The notes under the pieces are model-generated. The model did not search any database and was not told the origin of the DNA. It worked only from the letters and a program-made list of their open reading frames with translations. A stretch of DNA of 64,000 nt. Source: Telopea speciosissima (Eukaryota; Streptophyta; Magnoliopsida; Proteales; Proteaceae). Positions 24,509 to 36,618 of the stretch are shown one piece after another (position 1 is the first letter of the stretch; each line of letters begins with the position of its first letter). A program made the position numbers and the translations under genes. The stretch lies in contig NC_057924.1 of assembly GCF_018873765.1 (NCBI RefSeq), positions 8,928,001-8,992,000 of the forward strand, read 5' to 3'.

Positions 24509-24936
24509 ATGGGTTTGAGGTATCGGTATCGTTGTATCAGGTGATTCATATCGTTATCGGCATAGGCCAATCTAATCTGTATCGGTCGGGGGGTTTAGGA
24601 TCAAGGGTAAAATTGGCAAAAAAAAATCAAGGGCAAAATTATCTAATACAGGCTGATCTAATAGTGTATAAGTTTATAGGATGACTGATACTTGATCCAA
24701 TACAGTGCACTAAATCCATGTTTTAGAATCCAAACCGGTCTTAGGTATTGCCGTATTGGTATCAATACCATGTTGATAATCTCGCCATATGGATTGGTTG
24801 TATCGAGCTAGATCAATTCATTACCTTGGATCTTAATTAAGACTATATATCGTATTTTCTCTTATACCAATACCATTGTTATGGTATTAATATCATATCG
24901 ATGTTGGTTACTGGTGATACCGATACCTTGAACCAT
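24509..24936. mobile_element. MITE with ATGGTTTNAGGTATCGG-type inverted ends
   Basis: The left end ATGGGTTTGAGGTATCGGTATC (from 24,509) pairs with the right end GATACCGATACCTTGAACCAT (to 24,936). The middle is rich in TATCG words. It is the same family as the element at 44,992-45,250. No clean target duplication could be read, and an inner TCCATGTTTTAG word hints at a nested or rearranged copy. Confidence 0.6.
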
Positions 24937-25017
24937 CCTTCTAGTTCTAGATAATTCTCTAGTCATTACTCTCCTAACCCTCCTCTTTCTAAATAATGAA
25001 AAATGATTTTTGTATTT

Positions 25018-25186
25018 GGAACGTACATTCTCAACTGTCTGGGAGCGCATCTAGATGCAAGTTGCACCCAAACACATGGGATAGGATAAGAGTGGAATTT
25101 TGGGCATTCAAAGGGGGCGGGGAGATAATTTCACCCACCCCCGTGTGTATGGGCGCACCACCCCCGATGTAGAGGACTTTATCCCT
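25018..25186. mobile_element. Decayed hairpin-family MITE
   Basis: It carries the words ACACATGGGAT, GGGCGGGGAGATAATTTCACCCACCCCCGTGTG and a GAGGACTTTATCCC end, like the copies at 19,513 and 41,339. No perfect target duplication was seen. Confidence 0.45.
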
Positions 25187-26032
25187 TTATTTAGTACTCG
25201 TTAAGTTTACCAATTAAATTTAGGTAGAGAAATGTTAGAAGGGAGGGGGATATCATATCCTCCCTTATTTTTTCCCCTTAGCGCAGTTGTTGAGAAACAG
25301 GAATCATGGGAGCTAAGTTATATGTTTGATTCAATGAATTCCTACTGCCACTAGGTATTCAGAAATTAATAAAAATATATATATATATATACATTGTGGA
25401 GTTTGGGATATAGCTTAGCTAAAGACAAAATTGCTATCTTGATGGATGGTCAATGTCAACAATGTTACCTCATAGATAAATCCTTATTTCACTTGTTTTA
25501 GAATTTTTAGTACCTAACACCATTCCCCAAGCAAATACCTTCTTATATTAAAACATTGAAAATTGATCAAGTAGTGGATCTCTAATAATCTAAGTACCTC
25601 TTAAACTCATTTTATGTCATTAATTAATTTTTTTTTTTAAAGTAAACAAAGCTTTTCTAATAAGAAGAACGAATACAACACATGGATTCTTAATTACAAT
25701 CTTCTAGAAGCCATGAAGTGGAAATAGGCCAGGCAATTTGTCAGGTCTAGGCCTTCCTTGTAAGAGAGTCTTCCAAACTTTTTCCTCCTTGGAATATAGG
25801 CGAAAATACAAGACTCTAAATTAGATTGGCTAGATCCGGATTGGGATCCCTAGTGGCCAATCTAGAGATCCAATATACCAATACAAACTCAAAAAAAAAA
25901 AAAAAAAATCTATTCTTTGCTCCAGTAAGATTAGTGTTTTAAAACCAGATTAAAATTGATGGATTTCAACATGTGTAAGGGTACCTCAGCCCTAAAAAAT
26001 AAAAACCTTAGCAAAAAAACAAGTGTAAGGCT

Positions 26033-26298
26033 ATTTAGCCTTGGATTTGGCTTCTCTTCTGCGTATCTCAGAGTTGGAGATTGTCTAGCGTGGCAGCAGC
26101 CATCGACATGTGGTCTAGGTGTCATTCAGACAATGCATATGTAGGATTTCAATCCATCGCATGTGCACCACACCCCAGCTATGCTTTATTGATGTGTGCC
26201 GTCCAAATGTCACCTAGGCCACATGTTGATGCCTACTGCAATGTTGGGTGATCTCCAGCTCAGGGGTGCACTGGAGAGGAGCCCAATCCATTTAGCCC
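26033..26298. mobile_element. Foldback MITE with near-perfect 9-bp target duplication
   Basis: The element at about 26,042-26,289 has left arm GGATTTGGCTTCTCTTCTGC and right arm GCACTGGAGAGGAGCCCAATCC. Inside, AGTTGGAGAT and ACATGTGGTCTAGGTGTCATT pair with ATCTCCAGCT and AATGTCACCTAGGCCACATGT. The flanks ATTTAGCCT and ATTTAGCCC match at 8 of 9 bases. The same family occurs at about 43,171-43,376 and 49,335-49,509. Confidence 0.7.
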
Positions 26299-27502
26299 CC
26301 ATGAATTGAACAATGGAATTGATTTAGTGTTATTGATAATGAGGTCATGGTCTCTCTTGTTCCTCTGTTCCCCACGATTTGGGGTTTCCCTCTCTTTTCT
26401 CTTGTTTCTTCTAAAATTACTGTTTACATAACTATTCATGATACTATTCCTAGCCCCAAAACAACTCCTTATCTTTTTTAGTTCTCTTCTTTCATTTTCT
26501 TTTTTAATAATATATATATATATATATATATATTTTATTTTTTTTTATCTGCATCAACTTAGTATCAGATCCAAACCTAAGATTACATCAAGGGGAGGGT
26601 GAAATCTGTATGAGGCTTCATGATCTTCAATTAACACTTCTTGATGTCAGGACAGGTTATCAAAAGTTTGTTGATAGAACCTTAAGAGGACGGATCAGAG
26701 GTGGAAGAAAAAGGTAGAAAGCGAAATTAACCATCAAGATGAAGTAATTGATCCAATCAAGATTGAAGCTGGAGAATTAATCCATGGTCTGATTGTAGAT
26801 GTGAAACTCCACAATTAGATTCTAATTGAAGAAAAATCATTTACAAATAAAATCAAGAAATCATGACAGTCGATCATGAGATGTGCTGGATCATATCCCC
26901 ATCAAACCGATGATTGTGGGTGCTGATCCTCCTCCACAAAACTCGAGGAAGAGTCTTTTGAATCCGAGGGCAATAGTGCAGGACCATGGCTATTGGCTAG
27001 TGTGGTTCAAGTTGGGTCGGTTTGGTTCAAATCTGGTTTGACCAATTGGATTATCACTATTGTCCAGATTCAATGAATCTGGCCAGCTCAGAGTTCAATC
27101 TGTGGGATAGTTTGATAGCACTATTATTATATTACTTGTATAGATTAGAATAAAAAATAATATAAATTCCAAATCTGATTAGAGGTTAAGTTTTCAGCCA
27201 TTTGGTTTCTTTAGGATACCCAATCATGGTTTGAGCGAAGACTTCTTTTTCAGTTTGGGTTGATCTCTTTTTTATTTTCATTATTCTAAAGTTTAAATGA
27301 GTTCCTATACTCCAATCTGACTAAGTCTAGGAATCCTATTTTTGTAGACCCATAGGAAGAGATTTCTCTCATCTAATTGGGTTAATTTTTAGGTAGCTAA
27401 GTCAATCCATGTCACTCACATTGTTGATTACGCACAGAAGTCTTCTTTTTTGTTTTGTTTTATTTTATTTCTTTATTTAAATAAAATGTAAAATTATTCA
27501 GT
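26299..27502. other. Intergenic, possible LTR-element leader
   Basis: TTAGTATCAGATCCAAACC at about 26,559 resembles a primer-binding site for initiator tRNA-Met just after pyrimidine-rich, LTR-like sequence with a long TA repeat (26,509-26,534). The sequence after it is leader-like, but no coding part of a retroelement is recognisable. No other gene seen. Confidence 0.3.
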
Positions 27503-27650
27503 CGAGGGCAACGGTTAAGGTTGTTCCATTGTAATCAAGTAATCACGGGTTCAACAACCTCTCTATAAAAGCAAGGATAAGGCTGTGATCATTATGACCT
27601 TCCCCAGACCCTGTAATAGTTGGAGCCTCGTGCATTAGGTACACCCTTTG
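27503..27650 (+). mobile_element. Au-type SINE, decayed
   Basis: The tRNA-like head GGCAACGGTTAAGGTTG and B-box-like CACGGGTTCAACAAC are followed by the body word GGATAAGGCTGTGATCATTATGACC. The tail is GAGCCTCGTGCATTAGGTACACCC. The order and spacing match the other copies in this window. Confidence 0.7.
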
Positions 27651-28998
27651 ACAAACATGCAGACAACACTTGGTTTTTCTTCTTATAAAATAAGAGAATA
27701 AGTTTCACCAACAATGGAAAGAGACTTCATTGCTAAAATCTATCTTCTTCCAGCTGAATATGAATCATTCAAACCCATCAAAAACTGAAAAAAAATAATA
27801 AATTTCTTCATGTTGTGCATGTTGTAAGGCATTGACAACATTACAAGAACATGAAAGAATTTTAGAATATGATACAAGTTCATCCCAAAGACTCTTAAGC
27901 TTAGAGAAATATGCTAAAATAGATGATTAATTCTAACATACATATATAGAAATGACCCTTTTAATTTCATAAAGGTGTGGAGCATTTGCTTGTGAAAATT
28001 GATTTTCCAATCTTTCCAAACTTGCATTGCATCATCTGTATATGTAACAGATTGATTAATCTTTGGCGAAAGGGAATTCAGAATCCCAAACAATACAAAT
28101 CATTGTATCTTTCCCACGTAGAAAAGATAGGATCTGTGGCTTCCGATTTGGGTAATGTCTCATTAACAAAAATTAGTTTATTTTTCACTGACAAGGCTAT
28201 ATGCATCAAACGCTTCTAGGATCGATAATTTTCTATATTAAATGGGGGAGATACGAGATTGATACCTTGGCTCTCCAATTAGGGGTGAAACATGGTTGGG
28301 TTGGGCCGGGTTTTTTAAAATCCTAGCCCAACCTTGGGTCTTCTTAGCTCAACGCAAACCCAACCCGGCCTTAGGTCGGGCTGAGATATCTTAGTCCAGG
28401 CTGAACCCTGCCTGACTCACGCAGCCCTGATTGTTCCTGATTTTTGCTAGGGCCTGGTTGGCCCTGACTGTCCCTACTTTTTTGCCATTTATGTCATCCT
28501 ATGCAATACGAAAATGAGACATATTTTACCAAAAAAAAGAAAAAGAAAATGAGACATATGTGATTGGGTATTGGTTTGTTTCATACCCAATTGATTATTA
28601 GACTTTTCTTTCGGTTAAACACTTAGCCCAATATTTTTGTTCAATAGATAATTAGCTATTTTTAGGTTAATTAATAGATAATTAGATATTAAATAAAAAT
28701 TATAAAATGTAAACAATAAATTGTAAGTATAACCTAACACAGGGCTGGGTCGGGCTGGGCTTAGCCCGAGGCCTCAACCTTGGCCCAATCCAACCTTGAC
28801 CCAGGGCTCTCAGGGTTGAAAAATTCAGCCCAAGCCTTGTTCGGGCTTAGGGTTATCTCCAATATATTTAAATAAAATGGTGAGTTGTAACTATCACTCC
28901 CTCCAAACTAATTCATTTGAGAAGAACATGCAGTAGATCTTGTATCAGCATACTAGTTGTGTGGATTGAAACTGTAAAATAATATAGATTTATAAGAA
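27651..28998. other. Intergenic; GGGC-rich hAT-like relic at 28,265-28,860
   Basis: The stretch starting TAGGGGTGAAACATGG and rich in GGGTTGGGCCGGG and GGGCTGGGTCGGGC words looks like a diverged member of the TAGGGGTG hAT-type elements. A matching right end was not found. No gene seen. Confidence 0.35.
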
Positions 28999-29025
28999 GT
29001 TATGGCTCTGATACCATGTTAAAGA
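28999..29025 (-). mobile_element. LTR end and tRNA-Met primer-binding site
   Basis: On the minus strand, TTAACATGGTATCAGAGCC reads as an LTR terminus (TTAACA) directly joined to a perfect primer-binding site for initiator tRNA-Met. The LTR would extend rightward from about 29,020 and the interior leftward. Neither the other LTR nor coding domains could be identified, so this is a relic of an LTR element. Confidence 0.55.
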
Positions 29026-29420
29026 CAGTGAATCAAATCAGAAAATAATAAAAAAACATAAAAAAAAAAAATACAAGACCAGAAGAAGAACACAGGAATT
29101 TCACGCGTGGTTTCGCCGAAGCTTACATCCGTATATATAACACCCTAACTGAAGAAACACACATGACCCATTGGATATAGGTTTTATCGATCACAACCTA
29201 CCCTCATACAAGTTGTAACACAACTGAGATCGATGGAGGTCGATCCCATAGCCGACAATTCCTGGTTTTTAAACATTGATTCCCAAATCAGTATGTAGCG
29301 TTTGGGAAAAGAGATGAAGTAAGAACAGGTGTGTGGTGAGAGGATTTTTGTCCGTGGGCGCGAGAGGTGGAGCCGTGGAGGTGGGGATCGAGGATCGTTG
29401 TACCTGTTTTTAATTGGAGG

Positions 29421-29451
<31 letters not shown>

Positions 29452-30871
29452 CGGCATTCCAAACAGTCGAGTCTTCTTTCTTAGTTCATTTATCAAATGA
29501 AAATTATAAAAAAAATAAAATAAAATTTATGAAGGTGATTTCTATTTCGGAAATTATTTGATTTGATTTTTGTACCTTATTTCAGTAAAATAGAAATCAA
29601 ATGGAATAGAAATTTGTGAAGTTGTTTCTATTTCATTTGTTTTACTTTTGCTCTTTAATGAGCACATGGTTAATTTAATGGACAAAATAATAATTGCATG
29701 TTAACAATAAAATACCACCCTTCTTCTTCTCCTAATAGTCTTACAACCACCACCACTTCACTGCTACCATTGCCACCACCATCCCATCACCGCCACCACT
29801 GTTAGCACCACTTTGCCATCACCCTTCCCAGAGAAATATAGAGAATCTATTCTTAGAAATTGAACTATCAAATAAAATTTTTTTTTTTTTTTTGAAATAT
29901 TTCATATTGATATAATTAAAACAATTTCAATTTTTTGACCAAAAAAAGATTATATTTCATCTTTCTCGCCCCTTCCCCTTCTTGTCCTCTCTTTAAAATT
30001 GCTTTTAGATTTGATAATTGATGATGGTCTAAAGGTGGGAGCCAAGAGGACATGAGTGGGGGGACCTGGCTTCTGCTCCAAGAAATGAGAATTCCTCTCT
30101 CAAGTCCCTCACTTGCCCATCATCCCCTTTCATATCCCAAGCCTCACTCATTTGCATTTTGCTTGCTAAGGAGGGGAAACTCAAACGTCCTCCCTCCCTC
30201 TTATGGAGAAGCGCCACCTCCCTCTCTCTCTCTCTCTATCTGGCCTTCTTCCTTAATCATGGCAGTCTAGTTTTTCTTTGCTTGGCTTTTGAGGGGAATT
30301 GACATCATTGGGACCATCCTCCTACCTTTTACATGATAGGGCTTCAGGCCCATCTAAGTCCAACTGAATAATGACAATTGGTGGCCCACCTCTTTGTAAC
30401 CCTTAGGATCTGTGGAGTAAACTAGAATCTAAACAACATTAACCCCTAAACCCCAGGACCAACGACACAATGGTTATGTAGGGCCCACCAACTTTTCCTG
30501 TGGAAAGAGGTCCTTAAGTCTTGTATGTCTGGAACTTCGGGTTACACAATTGAAACTTGCACAAACAATAACAATAGGAGTGACACTTATTAACCAATTT
30601 CAAGAGGGGGCCTAGGTTTCGGGTTAGGCTGGAGGATGCCTGAACCGAAGCCCAACAAAATCTAATTCCCGTTTTCATTTTCTCAGCCCAAGCCCACAAT
30701 GAGGACAAAATTTCAGGCCCATAGTTTGGTTCAAAGTTTCTTGGGTTGGACTCAATTTAGGTTGCATTGCTTTTACAACTTATTATCATTAAACCTATAT
30801 ATCTTAGTTGATGGCTAATAATCTATTTGGCTTTATAATCAATCATTAGACAACTACATCATTGTCAATTA
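29026..30871. other. Intergenic, no gene seen
   Basis: It contains probable LTR sequence up to about 29,200, a run of T at 29,419-29,446, CACCAC-rich sequence near 29,750, and a CT repeat near 30,216-30,238. Open frames here follow the homopolymers and are not genes. Confidence 0.5.
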
Positions 30872-31539
30872 GCTTAAGTTAAGGGTGTCAAAACCTAGCC
30901 CGAACCGTTAAAGACCGATTGAAACTGACAAAAAAACCCGGACCGAACCGATCCTTATTGGATTGGTTTTGGGCTGGGGTATGCTGGGACTGGCTGAAAA
31001 CTGAACCGCACGGGACCGACCGATAACAAACCGAAAACATAACTGAATGAAACCGATAAAAAAATATTGACTATAAAGTTGTGAATAATTGAATTGATTT
31101 CACTATTAGTGAGCAAATTTATGGTTGTAAGGGGAATTGTTACAAATCAATGAATATGAGATTATGAAAATAGAGAAATTGATTTGTAACAATGCTTCTT
31201 CCATTGATCTCCTTTTTAAGTGTGGGGCTATTGAAATATTTATTGTAGTTGAAAAGAGAAAGAGAATAAAATAGGCACAAATCGAACCCAACCCGTTTAA
31301 AAAACCCCGGTACCAAACCGAATCCAAACCGCTATCAACCTATTATCATAAACCAAACAAAACCGAATCCAAATCGCTGTCAATCCATTATCATAAACCA
31401 AAACCAACACAAAACCAAACCGCACCGAAATCGAACCAAAACCGAAAAGTCCTTATTGGTTCGGTTTCGGTTTCCCTAAAAGCCACACCAAACCAAAAAA
31501 ACCGATCCGAACCGACCGATTGACACCCCTAGCTTAAGT
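30872..31539. mobile_element. Non-autonomous hAT element with perfect 8-bp target duplication
   Basis: The element at 30,880-31,531 (652 bases) starts TAAGGGTGTCAA and ends TTGACACCCCTA, so the terminal inverted repeats match at 11 of 12 bases. It is flanked by identical GCTTAAGT at 30,872-30,879 and 31,532-31,539. An 8-bp duplication and TA(A/G)GGGTG ends are diagnostic of the hAT superfamily. The interior repeats ACCGAACC and CAAACCG words and encodes no transposase. Confidence 0.88.
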
Positions 31540-34500
31540 CCAAGTTGTTGCCCCAATTTACTGCAAAATTACGATTAGTCAAGCAAACCATTAAAAAAAT
31601 AATTGTATTGAAAATTTTGAGTTTCATATAAATAATGACATTTTACTACTGTAATAAATTACAAGAAATTTCAATCCATCTGGTTTTTAGAAAGATCTTT
31701 AGCCTTTTTGTGACTTGGGTGGGAGAGGGAGAAAGAGGGGAAGCAAATATTCAATATATATAGACCCATCATTGTTATTTAGGTGTGGTGAACCCAAGCC
31801 CCAACTTATAGATCTTTAGTTACCTAGAGTATCAATGGGCTGGACCCAAATGGGTAGACCTGAGCTTAGCTTTGTAAACCCATTTTATATTTTCATCTCA
31901 CTTCCCTTCATTTCACTTTGTTTTTTTATTTTTTAGATAAAGCTTCATTTCACTTTGTTAGCAATTGAATGGAGCTCAAATTGTTCTCCCACCATAGGAA
32001 ACCCTATAGCAGAATTGAAATAATTTCTAGGGTTCACTTGTGTCCTTGCGATCCAACCATAGCCACACTGAATCAAGGAATATAATTCAGTTAGCCCACC
32101 AAATTTGAAATTTTTAAAAATTAAAACGAAACAATATAGAAATGTTTTTCAACGTTTTCTCTCTTCTCTATAACTATGTGGGTCTCTTACAAAAGAGAAA
32201 AGAAAAACCATCCTATTTCTCATTTATAAACTATGATAAGTGGGTAACTGAAACCCTTTCCCAAAAGAAAATATAAGGTTGGGTTTCGGATTAACCAGTG
32301 GAGCTAGAAGCCTAGAAGCCTAGAAGCCATTGTTACACAATGCTTTTAACTAAAGTAGGTAGGTCATAGATGCAATCGTCCACTCTAAGAAATTGAAAGT
32401 GAATTTGAAAACTTAGATCGACCAAGAAAGAAAAAGAATACCAGACAGAAATGACCACTCTCATCTCATCTCTTTAAACTCCACGTGCAGCTTAAAACTA
32501 AGAAGGATTTAGATTTCGTCCTAAGCAGATTAGGAGAATGAACCAATGGTACTCAATGACCACGACGACCACCATGAAAAAATTTTCATTGCACTTTCCA
32601 AAATGGAAAGCTGACAACTTAAGTAGTTTCTGTAGTGTCATTCCATGCCTTTTTTTGACCAGTAACAGAAAGCCTCTGCCGTAGTCAAAAGTTCCTTTTC
32701 TTCCTTTTCACTGTTTCACACAGCAGACACAAAAGGATATCGCCATCTCCTAATTGCAATGCACAGCTCCTCTTCCTCCCACAAAGCAGGGGCAAACCGA
32801 CCAATCACCCACCTACCCACCCACTCATATAATAAGCAAAGATGAATACTTAAAACGTGAACTGAGAGGAGCAGCAAACAAAATCAAGGCAAAGTAATTC
32901 CTCCCAAGAAATCCACTTGAAAACTCATGTCTCCCTAATCATTATAACAGATTGAAAAGAGGAATCTTTGCTCTATACTTACATGCCTTGTTTCTCAATA
33001 AATTGACAGACTAAACCACTGTGATCAGCCATCATCATTTTGTGATTTAAAAGGTTCATAAATCCTTACCACATAGGTGACCTTTTTCTTATCTCAACAT
33101 CATATAAGATGCATCATGATTGTAATGACTCCATTTTGCATGTGTTCCTTGCTGTCATAACATGCTTTGTTCAGTATTATATGCAGGTAACTCTCCATCA
33201 TCCACATGTTGGCTGTTAAAATAAATCAAATCCATGCAGTTAAGTTGATTACTAGAGATGAATCATTTCATTTCTCTCAAGAATGAAGTTCACTCTTCAT
33301 CCTGTACCTGCATATCAAGCTGAACTACTCTTCAAATTGCTGGAAGCAAATTGTAGTGCAAGACAAAGTACTGTATGTAAAAGTGAGAAAATAACAATTA
33401 AAATCGGGTTGAGGTTATCATTCCCAGTGGTTTTAAGAACGATGAAATCAAACTACACAAAGATTTGTGGTTGCATAACATTTTATTGAAATTTCATTAA
33501 ACTCCTCTGTTGGACAGTTACACACATAAGCTCATGGAGTAATAACCTCAAAACTGAAAGCAATTCTCTATCATCCTTCCATCACTCTCCATCCTGTTTT
33601 TCCAGCCTATCAAAGAGTAAAGATCATTGCACTATCAAGACTAAGTATCCATCTTAGTTGTTAATACTCAATGAACTCATGCAAGCAGCATGCAATACAA
33701 TTCCAACGCAATTAGTTCCATGCTATCTTGACACTTACCATGCCCTGATCACTGTTAAAGGAGCCCTGATCACTGTTAAAGGAGCCCTGATCACTGTTAA
33801 AGGAGAATATCAAAAACATTTTATCCACAAGATGGATTTGATTGCCCTCATCCTCCAGGCTCCAGCACTCTACCAAATGATAACACAGAAAAGCCCATCA
33901 AAAGTACCAAAAGGGTATCATTAACATTCATGGTTTGATAACTGAACATGATATATTGACCTAAATGAGGATGAAAAAAACTCAATTGATGTTAGCAGTT
34001 GACCCTAGTGGCAGAAACTGAAGGTCTGCAATGGTAAGAAGTTCCACTAATTGGAAGGTTGATGTGGGCATCAGTTCCCCTTATGAAATATTAATGTAGT
34101 ATTTACCTTCCAAAAAAAAAAATGCAGCAGATTATAGTTTTCCCAAGGCCTGGAACCAAACACCACTTCAGGAACACTGTGCTGCCGTGCATTCTACACC
34201 TTTTGCAACATTTGTGAACCCTCCCCCCCCCCCCCCCCCCCCCAACAAAAAAAAAGAAAAAGGAAGAGCATGACAGAAGTTCAGTTAGTAAAGAAATTTT
34301 GGAGAGATACCCCAAAAGAAAAAAAGAATTCTGATTTATATCATCATGTTTCATTAATTTTCAACACCCAATAGTTACTATTTATGCTATTTTTTGTATT
34401 CTCTCTAATCCACATGATATTATTTTGACCATCTTCCCAAAATAAAATATAAAAAGAGAAATGAATGTCGACTCTTATGAATTTCAAATTATTCATACTT

Positions 34501-36618
34501 ATTTTTTAGATTAGATTACATGTTTGTGGTAATCACCAGTCCCGTGGCAGTCCTCTCTCTCTCTCTCTCTCTCAAGTGGCTAAAGTGTGTGCTTGCTTTG
34601 TTGCTTAAAAGCCCAGTAAAGCAAAGTATAATATAGACACCTAGATAAGCTGTCATGAGAAGTGATACACCTTGTGAGGTATCAATACTTTGAATTTCCT
34701 CTGTTGCTTTAGTTTCATTCTAAATATACTTTTAAAATACTTGTTGCCAACCCCAAGTAATTAGGATAGGGCTTGGTAATATCTATATCCCCTAAAACAG
34801 TATTCATTGTTGTTTACATTATTTTGCTGGTGTTTGAGGAACTTAGCCCCTTGCTGATGTGGATGCAAATGTGATTCCATGATCTTGCAATAGGTGAAAT
34901 GTGTATTGACCTTTGAAGAATGGGGTTTTGTTGTTTTCTTATTCAGCAATGGTATTTGGAGTGTTGTATGAGTTTGTTTAAATAGTATTCCTTTGCTTAA
35001 GCAATTATGTAACCATTTTAGCGAAAATAGGCTATTTCCAATACCCCAAAGGATAGGTGCATTTTGTCAACCTAGAACCTACGTAGAGACTACTATAAAG
35101 ATTATGTGGTGTAGTACCTTTTCTGAACCAGATGAGAAAAGAGAGTATTCTCATCTAATGTCTAAGAAAGAAACAATGAGTAATGTAATAATACCGAAGC
35201 TTAAAGAACCAGTAATGAAGAGAAGAAGAAGAAGAAGACTTGAAGAGAAAAAGGTGAAAACGAGACGGAGGTTGAGCTATAGCACAATAGAGTGAATGCA
35301 CCTATCGTGGACTAGCTCTGTCCTTAACTCCTTATATTAACAAATAATTAACTCTTAGTAGGATCTACTAAGAGTCTAAGACTAATTACAATAGAAGAGA
35401 ATAACTACCTAAGTCTAATCAAACTTTCAAATTATCCCTCCCTTCTCCCCAAATGCACACACACATAATCCATATCTCTCTTAATTCTCCTTAACAGAAG
35501 CCATAGAAGAACAGAGCTCATCAGACCAAGACAAACACCACCTTTTCTTTTCCATCCGTCCTTTTTATTTGACCTCATAATTTTTCCTCTTCCAAAATGT
35601 GTGGTACTAACAGCTTCTAAATTCCTTCCATTTTGTAAGCAGTTTAAGCAAGCTAAACATATGTAATGAACAATTTTATCTTTATCATATAACTTTTAAA
35701 AGTCAGAAGGCTAAGAATGATTACATGCTTATGCAAGAACTGCCAAAGTTCTTCTCAGCATTCTAAGCCACGTAAATAATGGCCATGAACCAGTTACCTC
35801 TTTCTGGCATCATTTTATGTACAAATACTATCCCAAATACATTATGCATGAACTGTCCAAAGTTTTTCAGGGAATTCTCAGTAATGTTTAGATGGATACA
35901 ATGAACCAAGAACCTTGTCTCAAACTAAATCAGTAGAGAACAAGCAACTAAGGTTCTCAGAGCCCAATCAAAATTTAAGGTGAAAAATCCACTCGTAGCC
36001 TCAAAATGCCTCCTTGAGTGCCAATCCTTTTAGCCGTAACAGAAGTACCCACCACATCGCTGTGTCCCAGAACAAATTTTGTTAGGGTACAATATGCACA
36101 TAAGTTATTGAGATAGAACCCTAAAACTCTTGTTTTGATGATTGCATACCCGGATAAAACTAAGCTATGCAGTTTAACTTTGTTTTTTTCCGGACATACA
36201 GATGTTTGGAGTTCAGAATCCACCCCTTTCTTTTTACCCCAAGGGAAACGCGAGTAATTCTGTAATTTATTTCTTTTTTTCTTAGGAAAGGAAGCAATTA
36301 TATTTCAGATAACTCAGTTTCAGATAACCCAGTTGAGGATTTTCATATAAACATCAAAACAGAGTGATACTCCTATAAATTTATTCTGAATGTACAAGAT
36401 ACAGAAAGGACGCCAGCACCACCAAAGTCTACAATTTCTTTACACGCAGAGTCGCAACATCCAACAGAGGAGAACTCATGGACAGAACCCAACTCACCTC
36501 CACAAGTAAATTACGAAGGAGAAGAAAAAAGCGTCCTTGCTTCCCCCCCAAAGCCGAGCTCTTTCGCTTCGTCGTTGCTCACAAAGTTTCCTTATAAATG
36601 TAAAAATTTAAGGGCGAA
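31540..36618. other. Intergenic downstream of the U-box gene, no gene called
   Basis: The sequence between the hAT element and the U-box gene holds a 21-base triplicate (33,742-33,804), a run of 21 C (34,223-34,243) and a CT repeat (about 34,553-34,574). A short minus-strand frame at 35,975-36,223 ends with protein-like composition (GTSVTAKRIGTQGGILRL) but has no recognisable family or splice context. The last few hundred bases before 36,619 are probably the 3' UTR of the U-box gene. Confidence 0.45.
33742..33804. repeat. Minisatellite, 21-base unit, three copies
   Basis: Three identical head-to-tail copies of GCCCTGATCACTGTTAAAGGA. The unit length is a multiple of three, so one frame stays open (ALITVKG repeated), but the surrounding frame has no other support as a gene. 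Confidence 0.9.

Noticed and set aside
29184-29462. 92-codon frame with a lysine run
   Set aside because: It is driven by the T homopolymer at 29,419-29,446 on the opposite strand; the rest has no protein features.
33742-33804. Three identical 21-base units considered as a CRISPR-like array
   Set aside because: Units are directly adjacent with no spacers; it is a minisatellite in a plant nuclear genome.
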